Source: Pseudothauera hydrothermalis (GTDB lineage: Bacteria > Pseudomonadota > Gammaproteobacteria > Burkholderiales > Rhodocyclaceae). From it: 64,000 nt of DNA. The notes beneath the pieces were generated by a model, which ran no database searches, had not been told where the DNA came from, and saw only the letters and a list, made by a program, of their open reading frames with translations. This document shows, piece by piece, positions 48,310 through 57,147 of the stretch. A program made the translations under genes and the position numbers. Where the stretch lies: NCBI RefSeq assembly GCF_003345255.1, contig NZ_CP029331.1, positions 1,116,001 to 1,180,000 of the forward strand, given 5' to 3'. Within the stretch, counting starts at the first letter, position 1; every line of letters begins with the position of its first letter.

Positions 48310-48609
48310 ATGGCAAGAAGGAAACGGCGGAACCACTCGCCGGCATTCAAGGCGCAGGTAGCCCTGGCGGCGATGAAAGGGGACCGGACGCTGGCCGAGT
48401 TGGCCCAGCAGTACGACATCCATCCGAACTAGATCACGGACTGGAAGACGCAGCTCCTGGAGCGGGCGGCCCAGGTCTTCGACGGGCCGAAGCCCGAGCC
48501 GGGGCCGGATCTCAAGGAATTGCACGCCAAGATCGGGCAGCTGACCTTGGAGAACGATTTTTTAGAAAGTGCGCTCGTCAAGGCGGGACGACTGAGCGCA
48601 AGGCGATGA
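48310..48609 (+). pseudogene. IS3-family transposase OrfA with an internal stop
   Basis: The frame begins MARRKRRNHSPAFKAQVALA, a typical IS3 OrfA helix-turn-helix. At codon 41 (48430-48432) a TAG interrupts HPN-ITDWK, where the family normally has Gln, consistent with one CAG-to-TAG change. The frame then continues through the leucine-zipper-like LKELHAKIGQLTLENDFLE to the TGA at 48607. It overlaps orfB by four bases. Confidence 0.8.
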
Positions 48610-49436
48610 TTGACCGCACCCACGACCTGCCGGTGATCCGGCAATGCGAGATGCTGGCCCTGCCGCGCTCGACGGCCTACTACCGGCCTGCGCCGGAATC
48701 GGCCGAGAACCTGGCGCTGATGCGCAAGATTGACCAACTGCATCTGGAATTTCCGTTTGCCGGCGCCCGCATACTGCGCGACCTGCTGAAACAGGAGGGC
48801 ATCCGGGCAGGCAGAAAACGGATTGCCCGGCTCATGGCCAAAATGGGCATCGAAGCGCTCTACCGGAAACCCAATACCAGCCAGAAGGGGCCGGGGCACA
48901 AGATCTACCCCTACCTGCTGCGGGGTCTCACCATCGACCGGCCGAACCAGGTCTGGGCGGCGGACATCACCTACATTCCGATGCGCCGGGGTTTCGTCTA
49001 TCTGGTGGCCGTGGTCGATTGGTTCAGCCGCAAGGTGCTGAGTTGGCGGGTGTCGAACACGCTGACCACGGATTTCTGCCTGGATGCGGTCAGGGAGGCG
49101 ATCCACCGTTATGGCGTGCCAGAGATATTCAATACCGACCAGGGTAGCCAATTTACCAGCACCGACTTCACGACGTTGCTCAAGGAGAACGGGATCAGGA
49201 TCAGCATGGACGGCAAGGGCTGCTGGCGCGACAACGTCTTTGTCGAGCGCTTGTGGCGGACGGTCCAGTACGAGGAGGTCTATCTGTACGCCTACGACAG
49301 TGTCAGCGAAGCGAAAGCGGGACTGGCGAAATACTTCGCGCTGTACAACACCCGCCGGCCGCACAGCTGTTTCGGCGGCATACCGCCGGACCAGACCTAT
49401 TTTGGCAACCTGCCGGAACTCAGGACGGCAGCATGA
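48606..49436 (+). CDS. IS3-family transposase OrfB (DDE integrase)
   Basis: A 276-residue rve-type integrase. The DDE residues are in VWAADITYIP, FNTDQGSQFTS and DNVFVERLWRTVQYEEVYL. The N-terminal HTH_21 region contains STAYYRP and RLMAKMGIEALYRKP. In intact elements OrfB is made as an OrfAB fusion by -1 frameshifting; the stop in orfA should prevent that here, so the element is probably inactive by itself. Confidence 0.88.
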   Translation: MIDRTHDLPVIRQCEMLALPRSTAYYRPAPESAENLALMRKIDQLHLEFPFAGARILRDLLKQEGIRAGRKRIARLMAKMGIEALYRKPNTSQKGPGHKIYPYLLRGLTIDRPNQVWAADITYIPMRRGFVYLVAVVDWFSRKVLSWRVSNTLTTDFCLDAVREAIHRYGVPEIFNTDQGSQFTSTDFTTLLKENGIRISMDGKGCWRDNVFVERLWRTVQYEEVYLYAYDSVSEAKAGLAKYFALYNTRRPHSCFGGIPPDQTYFGNLPELRTAA

Positions 49437-49552
49437 GTTATCATCGGTTACCCACCGCGCCGCTCGCCTCCCGCCATAAAAGGGCGGGCGGCGGCGCCGT
49501 GGATAACCGGCATCCGCAAGGCTCCACTTATCTCCGCCCAATTTCTGTCCAA

Positions 49553-50275
49553 TCAAACGGGGCCACCTCTCTTCGCGCTGGACGTAAATAGCGCCTTGAA
49601 TGTTGCAGTTATTGCTGACTTGCTGGCGTCAAGCAGAGGACCAACATACTTGGCGACCTCTTCCGCAACAGCATGCCCGCTCTCATCAGCGATCCTCTCG
49701 CCAAGCTTCTTCAGTGATGCTTTCAGGACGCCCTTGAAAGTCTTGTCCGGTGCGCCTGCCTTGACCAGTGCATCGAGTGTCGCTGACTTCTGTGATTCCG
49801 AGAGTTGGGCCTCAATGAGAGCCACCATCGCATCGAGTGTCAGTGTGACGAGACTTGGAGAGAAGGATCCGTCGGTCACGTGACCCATCTCTTTCAGCTT
49901 CGCCCGGATGTGATCAGACAACAATGGATTCTCGATCTCGAGCGCGAACGATTCACCTCGCTTTTGCATGATCGGCGCCCGAAGCAGAATGCGCACGTCT
50001 TCATCCAGTTCCTGTGCCGTTCGAGTCCGCAGTTCTTGGTCGTAGATAAGTCGTCTAGCCTTCGTCCTCGTGATCTTTAGATTCGAGACTAACTCATAGA
50101 CGCTGGGTCTATCGGACACAGCGCCGATCTGCGCAAGGAGACGCAGGATGAGCAGCTCGACCTCCGTCTTTGGGAGTGCGCCAAAGGCAGGGTGCAGGTA
50201 CGCAGCGAGGAAAGTGTCAACCGCGTCTTTCGTCTTCTGACTTCCAGCTTTGGCGGTGATTGCAGCGATATCCAC
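49553..50275 (-). CDS. Integron cassette protein, unknown, 3' end cut by IS3 element
   Basis: A 240-residue, mostly helical protein with no recognised domain. The last residues (KRGGPV) and the TGA lie at the border of the IS3-family element, and no attC follows, so the natural C-terminus and its attC were probably removed. It starts 19 bases after the attC of the neighbouring cassette, as cassette genes do. Lower GC than the chromosome fits a cassette origin. Confidence 0.6.
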   Translation of the reverse strand: MDIAAITAKAGSQKTKDAVDTFLAAYLHPAFGALPKTEVELLILRLLAQIGAVSDRPSVYELVSNLKITRTKARRLIYDQELRTRTAQELDEDVRILLRAPIMQKRGESFALEIENPLLSDHIRAKLKEMGHVTDGSFSPSLVTLTLDAMVALIEAQLSESQKSATLDALVKAGAPDKTFKGVLKASLKKLGERIADESGHAVAEEVAKYVGPLLDASKSAITATFKALFTSSAKRGGPV

Positions 50276-50293
50276 GTGGGCTTCCTTTGTGAC

Positions 50294-50357
50294 GGCTAAC
50301 GTCGAAGCTCAGGGGCGCGCCGCTTGCGGCGCGTCCCCCTGGAGCGAAGCGTTAGCC
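50294..50357 (-). repeat. attC site of the DUF4160-DUF2442 cassette
   Basis: The core GGCTAAC (50294-50300) and the inverse core GTTAGCC (50351-50357) bracket a long imperfect inverted repeat, with an inner GGGGCGCGCCGC / GCGGCGCGTCCCC stem. Confidence 0.8.
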
Positions 50358-50608
50358 GATATCGCCGACACGAGCGGAAATTTTTCCGGGTGGCGGATCG
50401 ACTCGACGGACAGATCGACATCCAGTAGCGGCCAATACAAATGATCCTGGGCGGGCCATTCAATAGTGGTCAATTGCTCGATCGTAGCCTGCCGGAACCA
50501 AGGAAATTCCACGAATGGCACCAACAACTCCTCGTCATCGAGAAGCAGCCAGAAGCCGTTTTTTGAAACATGGGTGACTTCAGCCACCGAAGTGTTTGTG
50601 CCAGGCAT
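50309..50608 (-). CDS. DUF2442 domain protein (cassette)
   Basis: A 99-residue protein; ATG 50608 (MPGTNTSVAEVTHV) overlaps the DUF4160 gene by 29 bases. DUF2442 proteins usually follow DUF4160 and the pair has toxin-antitoxin-like genetics, though no activity is established here. The C-terminal residues ANASLQGDAPQAARP are encoded by the attC itself. Confidence 0.75.
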   Translation of the reverse strand: MPGTNTSVAEVTHVSKNGFWLLLDDEELLVPFVEFPWFRQATIEQLTTIEWPAQDHLYWPLLDVDLSVESIRHPEKFPLVSAISANASLQGDAPQAARP

Positions 50609-50819
50609 TGATGATCTCCTGATGATGTCTGGCGATGACACGTTCTGCCTCCGCCAGCTCGCGCTCGGACAGGCCAGTGTGGGTGGCCAGCGCGACGCCA
50701 GGCTCAAGCCAGAACTTGGCCTCGCCATGCGGGTGCGCCACATGGATGTGCATTCTCGGCTCTTCGCGCGAAAAGAAGAAGAGCCGGAAGGGGCCATCGC
50801 GGACAACTGTTGGTGCCAT
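50580..50819 (-). CDS. DUF4160 domain protein (cassette)
   Basis: A 79-residue protein with the family features PTVVRDGPFRLFFFSREE and HIHVAHPHGEAKFWLEP. It is the first gene of the cassette and partners the DUF2442 gene. It starts 13 bases after the attC core of the HicAB cassette. Confidence 0.8.
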   Translation of the reverse strand: MAPTVVRDGPFRLFFFSREEPRMHIHVAHPHGEAKFWLEPGVALATHTGLSERELAEAERVIARHHQEIINAWHKHFGG

Positions 50820-50831
50820 GTAGTGTTCAGC

Positions 50832-50894
50832 GGCTAACGTCCAAGCTCAGGGGCGCGCCGCTTGCGGCGCGTCCCCTGGAGCGCAGGGTTGGGC
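50832..50894 (-). repeat. attC site of the HicAB cassette
   Basis: GGCTAAC (50832-50838) and GTTGGGC (50888-50894) cores, with the same inner stem as the previous attC. Confidence 0.8.
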
Positions 50895-51101
50895 AGGAAC
50901 AAACACATACTCGACGATGCTTTCCGCAGCAGGTGCGGCAACTCCGTCCTCGCGTAGGCCCTCGAGGTGAAACTGGATGGCCGAAAGCAGCTCGGTTTCG
51001 GTTTCCTCCACGGTCGCCCCGGTTGCGACACAGCCGGGCAAATCGGGCACATAACCAGAAAAATTATTGCCTGCCCTTTCAATCACGATTGCATAGCGCA
51101 T
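50847..51101 (-). CDS. hicB: HicB-family antitoxin (cassette)
   Basis: An 84-residue protein with the HicB partial RNase H-like fold (MRYAIVIERAGNNFSGYVPDLPGC) that blocks the HicA nuclease. The C-terminal residues APGDAPQAARP are attC-encoded, and the usual HTH/RHH DNA-binding tail is missing. It follows hicA by four bases. Confidence 0.87.
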   Translation of the reverse strand: MRYAIVIERAGNNFSGYVPDLPGCVATGATVEETETELLSAIQFHLEGLREDGVAAPAAESIVEYVFVPAQPCAPGDAPQAARP

Positions 51102-51105
51102 AGAT

Positions 51106-51294
51106 TTACCCTTTCAGTCCTGCCTGCTTGAGAATGCTGTTGAGTGTTCCGGCTGCCAAATCATCACTCGGTTTCCCTGCAACGGTGACACGCCCAGGTT
51201 TGGATGGATGCTTGAACTGGCGGTGACTTCCCCGAGTCGCCACCAGGAACCAGCCATCGTTGCGGAGCATGAGCAACACGTCACCGACTTTCAT
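51106..51294 (-). CDS. hicA: HicA-family mRNA interferase toxin (cassette)
   Basis: A 62-residue double-stranded RNA-binding-fold toxin with the catalytic His in GSHRQFKHP and the leading DGWFLVATRG. HicA cleaves mRNA until bound by HicB. The order toxin then antitoxin is normal for hicAB. TA cassettes help hold integron arrays stable. Confidence 0.88.
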   Translation of the reverse strand: MKVGDVLLMLRNDGWFLVATRGSHRQFKHPSKPGRVTVAGKPSDDLAAGTLNSILKQAGLKG

Positions 51295-51326
51295 GAGCCG
51301 AGTATGCCATGTTCAGCGCTCATATT

Positions 51327-51397
51327 GCCCAACGTTCAAGCTCAGGGGCGCTGCGCGGCTTTATCGCGCAGCGTCCGTGTGGACTGCCGGGTTGGGG
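51327..51397 (-). repeat. attC site of the IS-interrupted cassette
   Basis: GCCCAAC (51327-51333) and GTTGGGG (51391-51397) cores with an inner GCTGCGCGG / CGCGCAGC stem. The last core base deviates from GTTRRRY. Confidence 0.72.
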
Positions 51398-51639
51398 GTC
51401 ACTTGCGCTGAGGGATTGAATCCATGCTGTCCAGCCACGGCGTACCCGATAGCTCAGGTTGCGCCTCAAGGAGGGTAATTTCGGCACCGGTATTAGCTCT
51501 GATAGAACGCACGATGTCGAGGAAGGTTTTCTCCGTCCACTCTTCCGGGGTGCCTACCATTGCATACGCCATATCTCGGCTGATCTGAAATAGCCCACCC
51601 TCTTGCTTTGTAAATACGGCGTAAAGGTTGAGGTGGTAG

Positions 51640-52909
51640 CAGGGCAATCGCACCTACTTATCATACGCATAACAGATAAGCCGTTTACGATCATGCACTT
51701 AGGCACCCCCTGTTCACAGCGTCATATTTTGTGTAGCTTACTGTCTTTTTGGGGATCCCATGAAGGCAGTAAGCATCATGCCGCTGACGCAGGTGTTCGT
51801 CTCGGTTTCCGACCCGCGCAGCAAGCGCCACACACGCCACGACCTGTCCGAACTGCTCACGGTCGCGGTGTGTGCAGTGCTCTCGGGCGTGGACGACTTC
51901 GTCGACATCGAGTTGTGGGCCAAGGCCAAGATCGATTGGCTGCGAGGGTTCATGAAGCTTGAGCATGGCATCCCTTCGCACGACACGATCGGGCGCGTGT
52001 TCGGCCTGATTGAGCCTGACGAGTTCGAGGCGGCGTTTCGGCGCTGGGTCGGCATGGTCGTGCCGGTGCTGGCCGAAGACACGGTCGTTGCGATCGACGG
52101 CAAGAGCAGCCGAAGAACGGCAAGCAAGGGCAAGACCCCTGCAAGTGCCCTGCACATGGTCAGCGCGTTCGCCGCCGGGATGGGCGTGGTGTTGGGCCAG
52201 AGGGCCACGGCCGAGAAATCCAACGAGATCACCGCCATTCCCGAGTTGCTCTCGAAGCTCGCCCTGGAAGGCTGCGTGGTGACGATCGACGCGATGGGCA
52301 CACAGGCGAAGATTGCGCGCACGATCCGCGAACGCGGCGCCCACTACGTGCTGTGCGTGAAGGACAACCACCCGAAGTTGCTCGACTCGATCCGCTTTGC
52401 CGGCGTCGCGGATCCACGGGGACCGCTCACGCCGGCCTCGACGCATGAAACCACGAATCTTGGCCATGGACGCACGGAGATCCGCCGCTGCGTTGCGTAC
52501 GACGCCACCGATCGGCTCTACAAGGGCGAAGAGTGGAAGGACGTCGCGAGCTTCGCCTTGATCGAGCGGGTGCGCACTGTCGGCAACAAAACCAGCACCG
52601 AGCGTGCCTACTACCTGAGCAGCCTGCCCGCGGACGCCGAGCGCATCGCCAAAGCAGTTCGCAGCCACTGGGAGGTGGAGAATCGGCTTCACTGGTGTCT
52701 GGATGTGCAGTTCAACGAGGATCAGTCCCGGGTGCGCAGCGGTTACGCGGCCAACAACTTGGCTGTTGTTCGCCACATCGTGATGAACCTGCTGCGGCTG
52801 AACACGACCCGTAAGGCGAGCATCAAGTCCAAGCGCATGCTGGCTGCCACTATTGACGAATTTCGGGCCGAGTTGCTCGGAGTTATGACATGAAGGTGCG
52901 ATTGCCCTG
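51640..52909 (+). mobile_element. ISAs1-family insertion sequence, copy 1
   Basis: A 1270-bp element with terminal inverted repeats starting CAGGGCAATCGCACCT. It is flanked by the 10-bp direct duplication GAGGTGGTAG (51630-51639 and 52910-52919), proving simple insertion. All four copies in the window have the same length and appear identical in sequence. Confidence 0.95.
51760..52893 (+). CDS. ISAs1-family transposase, copy 1
   Basis: A 377-residue DDE transposase with an N-terminal H-repeat-associated domain (DPRSKRHTRHDLSELL). Catalytic-site motifs are VAIDGKSSRR, TIDAMGTQAK and SHWEVENRLHW. The protein is the same as in the other three copies. Confidence 0.95.
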   Translation: MKAVSIMPLTQVFVSVSDPRSKRHTRHDLSELLTVAVCAVLSGVDDFVDIELWAKAKIDWLRGFMKLEHGIPSHDTIGRVFGLIEPDEFEAAFRRWVGMVVPVLAEDTVVAIDGKSSRRTASKGKTPASALHMVSAFAAGMGVVLGQRATAEKSNEITAIPELLSKLALEGCVVTIDAMGTQAKIARTIRERGAHYVLCVKDNHPKLLDSIRFAGVADPRGPLTPASTHETTNLGHGRTEIRRCVAYDATDRLYKGEEWKDVASFALIERVRTVGNKTSTERAYYLSSLPADAERIAKAVRSHWEVENRLHWCLDVQFNEDQSRVRSGYAANNLAVVRHIVMNLLRLNTTRKASIKSKRMLAATIDEFRAELLGVMT

Positions 52910-52963
52910 GAGGTGGTAGCCGTCCTTGTATTGGAACAGGCATGCGTTCAGGTTCAGATTATT

Positions 52964-54447
52964 GCCTCTTTTGAATTTTGAGTGGGTAATGCGGGATCCG
53001 GGGTGCCGGGCCCTTGGGGTCAAGGGCGGGCGCAGCCCGGCGCAGCGAACCCTTGACGCCAAGGGCCCGGCGGTACGCTGGTTCATGGCTGGATGCAGCG
53101 CAGTTGTGCATCCAGCCATGAAGACAAGCGCGGCGGTGTGAGGTCGCAGCATCGGGTAGGATCGCCGCGCGTGTTGAATCTGCAGGGATGACAAGCAATG
53201 CATGCGAAGCTGTTCGAGGCCGCACTGGGCATCACCGATCCGTGGCGCGTGGCCGGGGTCGATTTCGACGCCGCCAAGAAGGTGCTCACAATCACGGTCG
53301 ATTTCGTCGCGGGCAGCCGCTTCGCGGTGCCGGGCGTGGCCGGGGCGCATCCGGTGCATGACACGGTGAGCAAGCGCTACCGGCACCTGAACTTCTTCCA
53401 GCACGAGTGCTACCTCGAAGTGCGGGTGCCGCGCGTGCGCCTGCCCGACGGCGGCATCCGCCAGGTCGAGCCGGATTGGGCAGGCAAGCTCGCCGGCTTC
53501 ACGCTGCTGTTCGAGGCGCTCGTCCTGGCGCTGTGCCGTGAGATGCCCTTTGCTGCGCTGGCCCGCGTGGTGGGGCTGTCCTGGCACCGCATGGCCGCCA
53601 TCTGCAAGCGCTACGTCGAGCTGGCGCTCGATCAGGCCGACTTCTCCGAGGTCAAGCGCCTGGCCGCCGATGAGACCTCGCGCGCACGCGGCCACGATTA
53701 CATCACCCTGGTCGCCGATGCCGACGCGCGCCGCGTGCTGTTCGTCACCGAAGGGCGCGATGCTGCCACGATTGAGGCCTTCGCTGACGATCTGAGGGCC
53801 CACGGCGGCGACCCCCAAGCCATCGAGTCGATCTCGATCGACATGTCGCCGGCCTTTATTAAGGGAGTCACGGAGAATCTGCCCAACGCCACCATCACCT
53901 TCGACAAGTTTCACGTCATCGCCCACGCCAGCGCGGCCGTCGACAAGATGCGCCGCATCGAGCAGCGCACCGACCCGTCTCTCAAGGGGATGCGCTGGAA
54001 GCTGCTCAAGGATCTGAACGCGCTCGAGCCGGCCGCGCGCGCCGAGCTCAACGAGTTCATCGCGCAGGTGGCCACCAAGCGCACCGCGCGCGCCTGGCTC
54101 TACAAGGAGCAACTGCGCGAGATCCTCGATCGCAAGCAGGTCAACGTCGTGCGCGCCATGCTCTGGCAGTGGACTGTCAACGTCATGCGCTCCAAGGTCG
54201 AGCCGATGAAGGCGGTGGCCAAGATGATCCGCAAGCACCTCGAAGGCATCGTCGCCTGGACCCGCACCCGCCAGACCAACGGCTTCCTGGAGGCCATCAA
54301 CGGCCTCTTCCAGGCCGCCAAGCGCAAGGCCCGCGGATACGGGAGCTTCTCCACCATCCGCACCGTCGTGTTCCTGCTCGCCGGCAAGCTGGACTTCGGA
54401 AAACTCAATCGGCATGCCGCCTGACCCACTCGTTTTTCAAAAGAACC
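52964..54447 (+). mobile_element. ISL3-family insertion sequence
   Basis: A 1484-bp element. The left end GCCTCTTTTGAA...GAGTGGGT and right end (inward) GGTTCTTTTGAA...GAGTGGGT match apart from a few bases. The 8-bp direct duplication AGATTATT (52956-52963 and 54448-54455) is typical of ISL3. Confidence 0.93.
53198..54424 (+). CDS. ISL3-family transposase
   Basis: A 408-residue DDE transposase. DDE residues are in LAADETSRARGHDY, SIDMSPAFIKG and FLEAINGLFQAAKRKARGYGSF. The N-terminal zinc-finger region common in the family is reduced. The frame is complete. Confidence 0.93.
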   Translation: MHAKLFEAALGITDPWRVAGVDFDAAKKVLTITVDFVAGSRFAVPGVAGAHPVHDTVSKRYRHLNFFQHECYLEVRVPRVRLPDGGIRQVEPDWAGKLAGFTLLFEALVLALCREMPFAALARVVGLSWHRMAAICKRYVELALDQADFSEVKRLAADETSRARGHDYITLVADADARRVLFVTEGRDAATIEAFADDLRAHGGDPQAIESISIDMSPAFIKGVTENLPNATITFDKFHVIAHASAAVDKMRRIEQRTDPSLKGMRWKLLKDLNALEPAARAELNEFIAQVATKRTARAWLYKEQLREILDRKQVNVVRAMLWQWTVNVMRSKVEPMKAVAKMIRKHLEGIVAWTRTRQTNGFLEAINGLFQAAKRKARGYGSFSTIRTVVFLLAGKLDFGKLNRHAA

Positions 54448-54561
54448 AGATTATTGCTCCCAGACACGCGCCGCTCTGCCTTTGCGGTCCAGACTGCTCC
54501 TTCACATGTGGCCATACGAAACCCCAATGACCCGGCCCCTCCTGCAAGAGCGGCAAGCTTA

Positions 54562-55435
54562 TTAACCCGGCAATCAAATAGCTAATTTACTGAGCGTAGC
54601 GAACGTGCTCATGGCTGAAATACGACCGCACACGATCTGGCATCGCAGCGATGCGTTCCATGCATGTACGCGCAGCCTCAAGCAGTGCTGCGGCCGTCTT
54701 GGCAATCGGTCCGGTACGGATCGCCGTTTTCAGGTCCCGGTTCAGGTACTCGTCAGGGTTGAGCTCCGGCGCATACGGCGGCAGGTAAAACAGTTCGATC
54801 TTCTCGGTGTTCTCCGCAACCCACTCGCGGACACGGTTGGCGCGATGCACACGCAGGTTGTCGACGATCAGGAACACCTTGCGCTGCGCGTCCTGAATCA
54901 GACCCTTCAAGAACACGATGAAGCGCTCGGCATCGATGGCCCCCTCGAAGAACGAGAAGCGCACCAAGCCCTGGTTGGTGATCGCAGAGATCATCGATGC
55001 CGATCCATGGCGACCGGCTGGCAGTCGAAGCTCAGGAGTGAGCCCCGCCATGGAGTAGCCGCGCACCCAGTTCGTGTCTTGGCGAATGGCGGTCTCGTCA
55101 CCCCAGTAGATCTCGGCATGCTCAGTCTTGGCGCGGGCAACGATCTTCGGGTACTCGTCCTCCAGCCACGCCTTGAGCCGGGCCGGGTCCTGTTCGAGCG
55201 CGCGCTTGACCGGTCGCTGCGGTGTAAAGCCCCAGCGCCGAAGGTACTCACCGACCGTACGGATGGGCATGTCGATGCCAAAGAGCTGCTCGATGGCGAG
55301 CATGACCGCGCGACGGTTCCACAGCGCAAACTCGAGCTTGAGCTGGGCGGGGTTGGAGCCGATGATCTTCAATCGCAGTTGCTCTTCTTGAACCAGCGTC
55401 AGCGTGCGACCCGAGCCATGCCGCCGACCACGTTG
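54562..55435 (-). mobile_element. IS630-family element, larger fragment
   Basis: The terminal repeat TTAACCCGGCAATCAAATAG (54562-54581) begins after a TA target (54560-54561). The fragment ends at the ISAs1 border, where GACCACGTTG (55426-55435) is one half of a target duplication. The missing part is at 57148-57388 in reverse orientation. Confidence 0.9.
54587..55435 (-). pseudogene. IS630-family transposase, C-terminal part
   Basis: This frame holds the DDE catalytic part: EIYWGDETAIRQDTNW, FLIVDNLRVHRAN and PPYAPELNPDEYLNRDLK. It joins at RRHGSGRTLTLVQEE to the N-terminal part encoded at 57187-57388 when the inversion and the ISAs1 insertion are undone, giving a normal single-frame transposase of roughly 350 residues. 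Confidence 0.9.
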
Positions 55436-56705
55436 CAGGGCAATCGCACCTACTTATCATACGCATAACAGATAAGCCGTTTACGATCATGCACTTAGGC
55501 ACCCCCTGTTCACAGCGTCATATTTTGTGTAGCTTACTGTCTTTTTGGGGATCCCATGAAGGCAGTAAGCATCATGCCGCTGACGCAGGTGTTCGTCTCG
55601 GTTTCCGACCCGCGCAGCAAGCGCCACACACGCCACGACCTGTCCGAACTGCTCACGGTCGCGGTGTGTGCAGTGCTCTCGGGCGTGGACGACTTCGTCG
55701 ACATCGAGTTGTGGGCCAAGGCCAAGATCGATTGGCTGCGAGGGTTCATGAAGCTTGAGCATGGCATCCCTTCGCACGACACGATCGGGCGCGTGTTCGG
55801 CCTGATTGAGCCTGACGAGTTCGAGGCGGCGTTTCGGCGCTGGGTCGGCATGGTCGTGCCGGTGCTGGCCGAAGACACGGTCGTTGCGATCGACGGCAAG
55901 AGCAGCCGAAGAACGGCAAGCAAGGGCAAGACCCCTGCAAGTGCCCTGCACATGGTCAGCGCGTTCGCCGCCGGGATGGGCGTGGTGTTGGGCCAGAGGG
56001 CCACGGCCGAGAAATCCAACGAGATCACCGCCATTCCCGAGTTGCTCTCGAAGCTCGCCCTGGAAGGCTGCGTGGTGACGATCGACGCGATGGGCACACA
56101 GGCGAAGATTGCGCGCACGATCCGCGAACGCGGCGCCCACTACGTGCTGTGCGTGAAGGACAACCACCCGAAGTTGCTCGACTCGATCCGCTTTGCCGGC
56201 GTCGCGGATCCACGGGGACCGCTCACGCCGGCCTCGACGCATGAAACCACGAATCTTGGCCATGGACGCACGGAGATCCGCCGCTGCGTTGCGTACGACG
56301 CCACCGATCGGCTCTACAAGGGCGAAGAGTGGAAGGACGTCGCGAGCTTCGCCTTGATCGAGCGGGTGCGCACTGTCGGCAACAAAACCAGCACCGAGCG
56401 TGCCTACTACCTGAGCAGCCTGCCCGCGGACGCCGAGCGCATCGCCAAAGCAGTTCGCAGCCACTGGGAGGTGGAGAATCGGCTTCACTGGTGTCTGGAT
56501 GTGCAGTTCAACGAGGATCAGTCCCGGGTGCGCAGCGGTTACGCGGCCAACAACTTGGCTGTTGTTCGCCACATCGTGATGAACCTGCTGCGGCTGAACA
56601 CGACCCGTAAGGCGAGCATCAAGTCCAAGCGCATGCTGGCTGCCACTATTGACGAATTTCGGGCCGAGTTGCTCGGAGTTATGACATGAAGGTGCGATTG
56701 CCCTG
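55436..56705 (+). mobile_element. ISAs1-family insertion sequence, copy 2
   Basis: 1270 bp. The left flank GACCACGTTG does not match the right flank (GCCAATGGCT) but is the reverse complement of the left flank of copy 3. This is the signature of recombination between the two opposed copies. Confidence 0.95.
55556..56689 (+). CDS. ISAs1-family transposase, copy 2
   Basis: Intact 377-residue frame, same protein as copy 1. It sits in the middle of the split IS630 element. Confidence 0.95.
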   Translation: MKAVSIMPLTQVFVSVSDPRSKRHTRHDLSELLTVAVCAVLSGVDDFVDIELWAKAKIDWLRGFMKLEHGIPSHDTIGRVFGLIEPDEFEAAFRRWVGMVVPVLAEDTVVAIDGKSSRRTASKGKTPASALHMVSAFAAGMGVVLGQRATAEKSNEITAIPELLSKLALEGCVVTIDAMGTQAKIARTIRERGAHYVLCVKDNHPKLLDSIRFAGVADPRGPLTPASTHETTNLGHGRTEIRRCVAYDATDRLYKGEEWKDVASFALIERVRTVGNKTSTERAYYLSSLPADAERIAKAVRSHWEVENRLHWCLDVQFNEDQSRVRSGYAANNLAVVRHIVMNLLRLNTTRKASIKSKRMLAATIDEFRAELLGVMT

Positions 56706-57142
56706 GCCAATGGCTGGAGCGGTATATTCTCCAGAAAGTCAAAGCCGTTTATGCGCAGGTTGGCTCAGAGGTCACTGGAGAATTGCGATTCGAGTACCTC
56801 ATCAACCCTCAGATCATCCTGCCTAACGGCGACGATTTTGAACTTGATATTTTGGCTGCAATAGGATCGTCTATCTACTGGATCGAAGCCAAGTCAGGTG
56901 ACTACCAGCAGCACGTAGCCAAGTATTCCAAGTTTGCTCGACTTCTTGGACTTGACTTCGACCATTCGTTCATGGTCCTGACAGATGTACCTGACAGTCG
57001 TTGTGACGCGCTCTCATCGCTGTTCTCAATGACCGTTTGTACCCTGCGGACGTTCGAGGAGAGGTTGCTGGTAGTTGCGCGAAACGACACTGCCCAACAA
57101 AGCGCTCCAGCGGACGGGCTTGCGCCCGCCGCTGAGCGCTGA
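56706..57142 (+). pseudogene. Nuclease-like cassette gene, 5' end lost, inverted
   Basis: The frame is open from the ISAs1 border (GQWLERYILQKVKAVYAQ) through a TTG at 56783 to the stop at 57142. LPNGDDFELDILAAIGSS and IYWIEAKSGDYQQH carry a D...ExK arrangement typical of PD-(D/E)xK nucleases, like the C-terminal domains of Card1/Can2-type and NERD-like proteins. The N-terminal part is missing. It is the only cassette gene on the plus strand because it lies in the inverted segment. Its last residues run into the attC. Confidence 0.7.
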
Positions 57143-57147
57143 CGTTA
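57092..57147 (+). repeat. attC site disrupted by IS630, inverted
   Basis: GCCCAAC (57092-57098) is one core; the other ends at GTTA where IS630 entered a TA. Joining it to the base pairs beyond the other IS630 end (54559 side) restores a GCTTAAC core and a complete attC with GCGGACGGGC / GCCCGCCGC stem. Confidence 0.75.

Larger units (their letters stand above)
48224..49551 (+). mobile_element. IS3-family insertion sequence (degenerate)
   Basis: The element has two overlapping transposase frames and imperfect ends. The left end starts TGTCCCCAAAAAACTGGCC and the right end, read inward, TGGACAGAAATTGGGCGG; both continue to GATAAGTG. The flanking bases do not show a clear 3-5 bp duplication, so exact borders are approximate. 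It truncates the distal integron cassette, and orfA carries a stop codon. Confidence 0.7.
51399..54515 (-). pseudogene. Cassette gene split by ISAs1- and ISL3-family elements
   Basis: Removing the ISAs1 copy with one GAGGTGGTAG repeat and the ISL3 element with one AGATTATT repeat restores a single minus-strand frame from ATG 54515 to TGA 51399. Parts are 54448-54515, 52910-52963 and 51399-51639. The restored protein reads MATCEGAVWTAKAE, then NLNLNACLFQYKDGYHL, LYAVFTKQEGGLFQISRDM and a C-terminal EEWTEKTFLDIVRSIRA, about 125 residues. The family is unknown. The real start may be slightly upstream, near an AGGAGG site. Confidence 0.75.
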
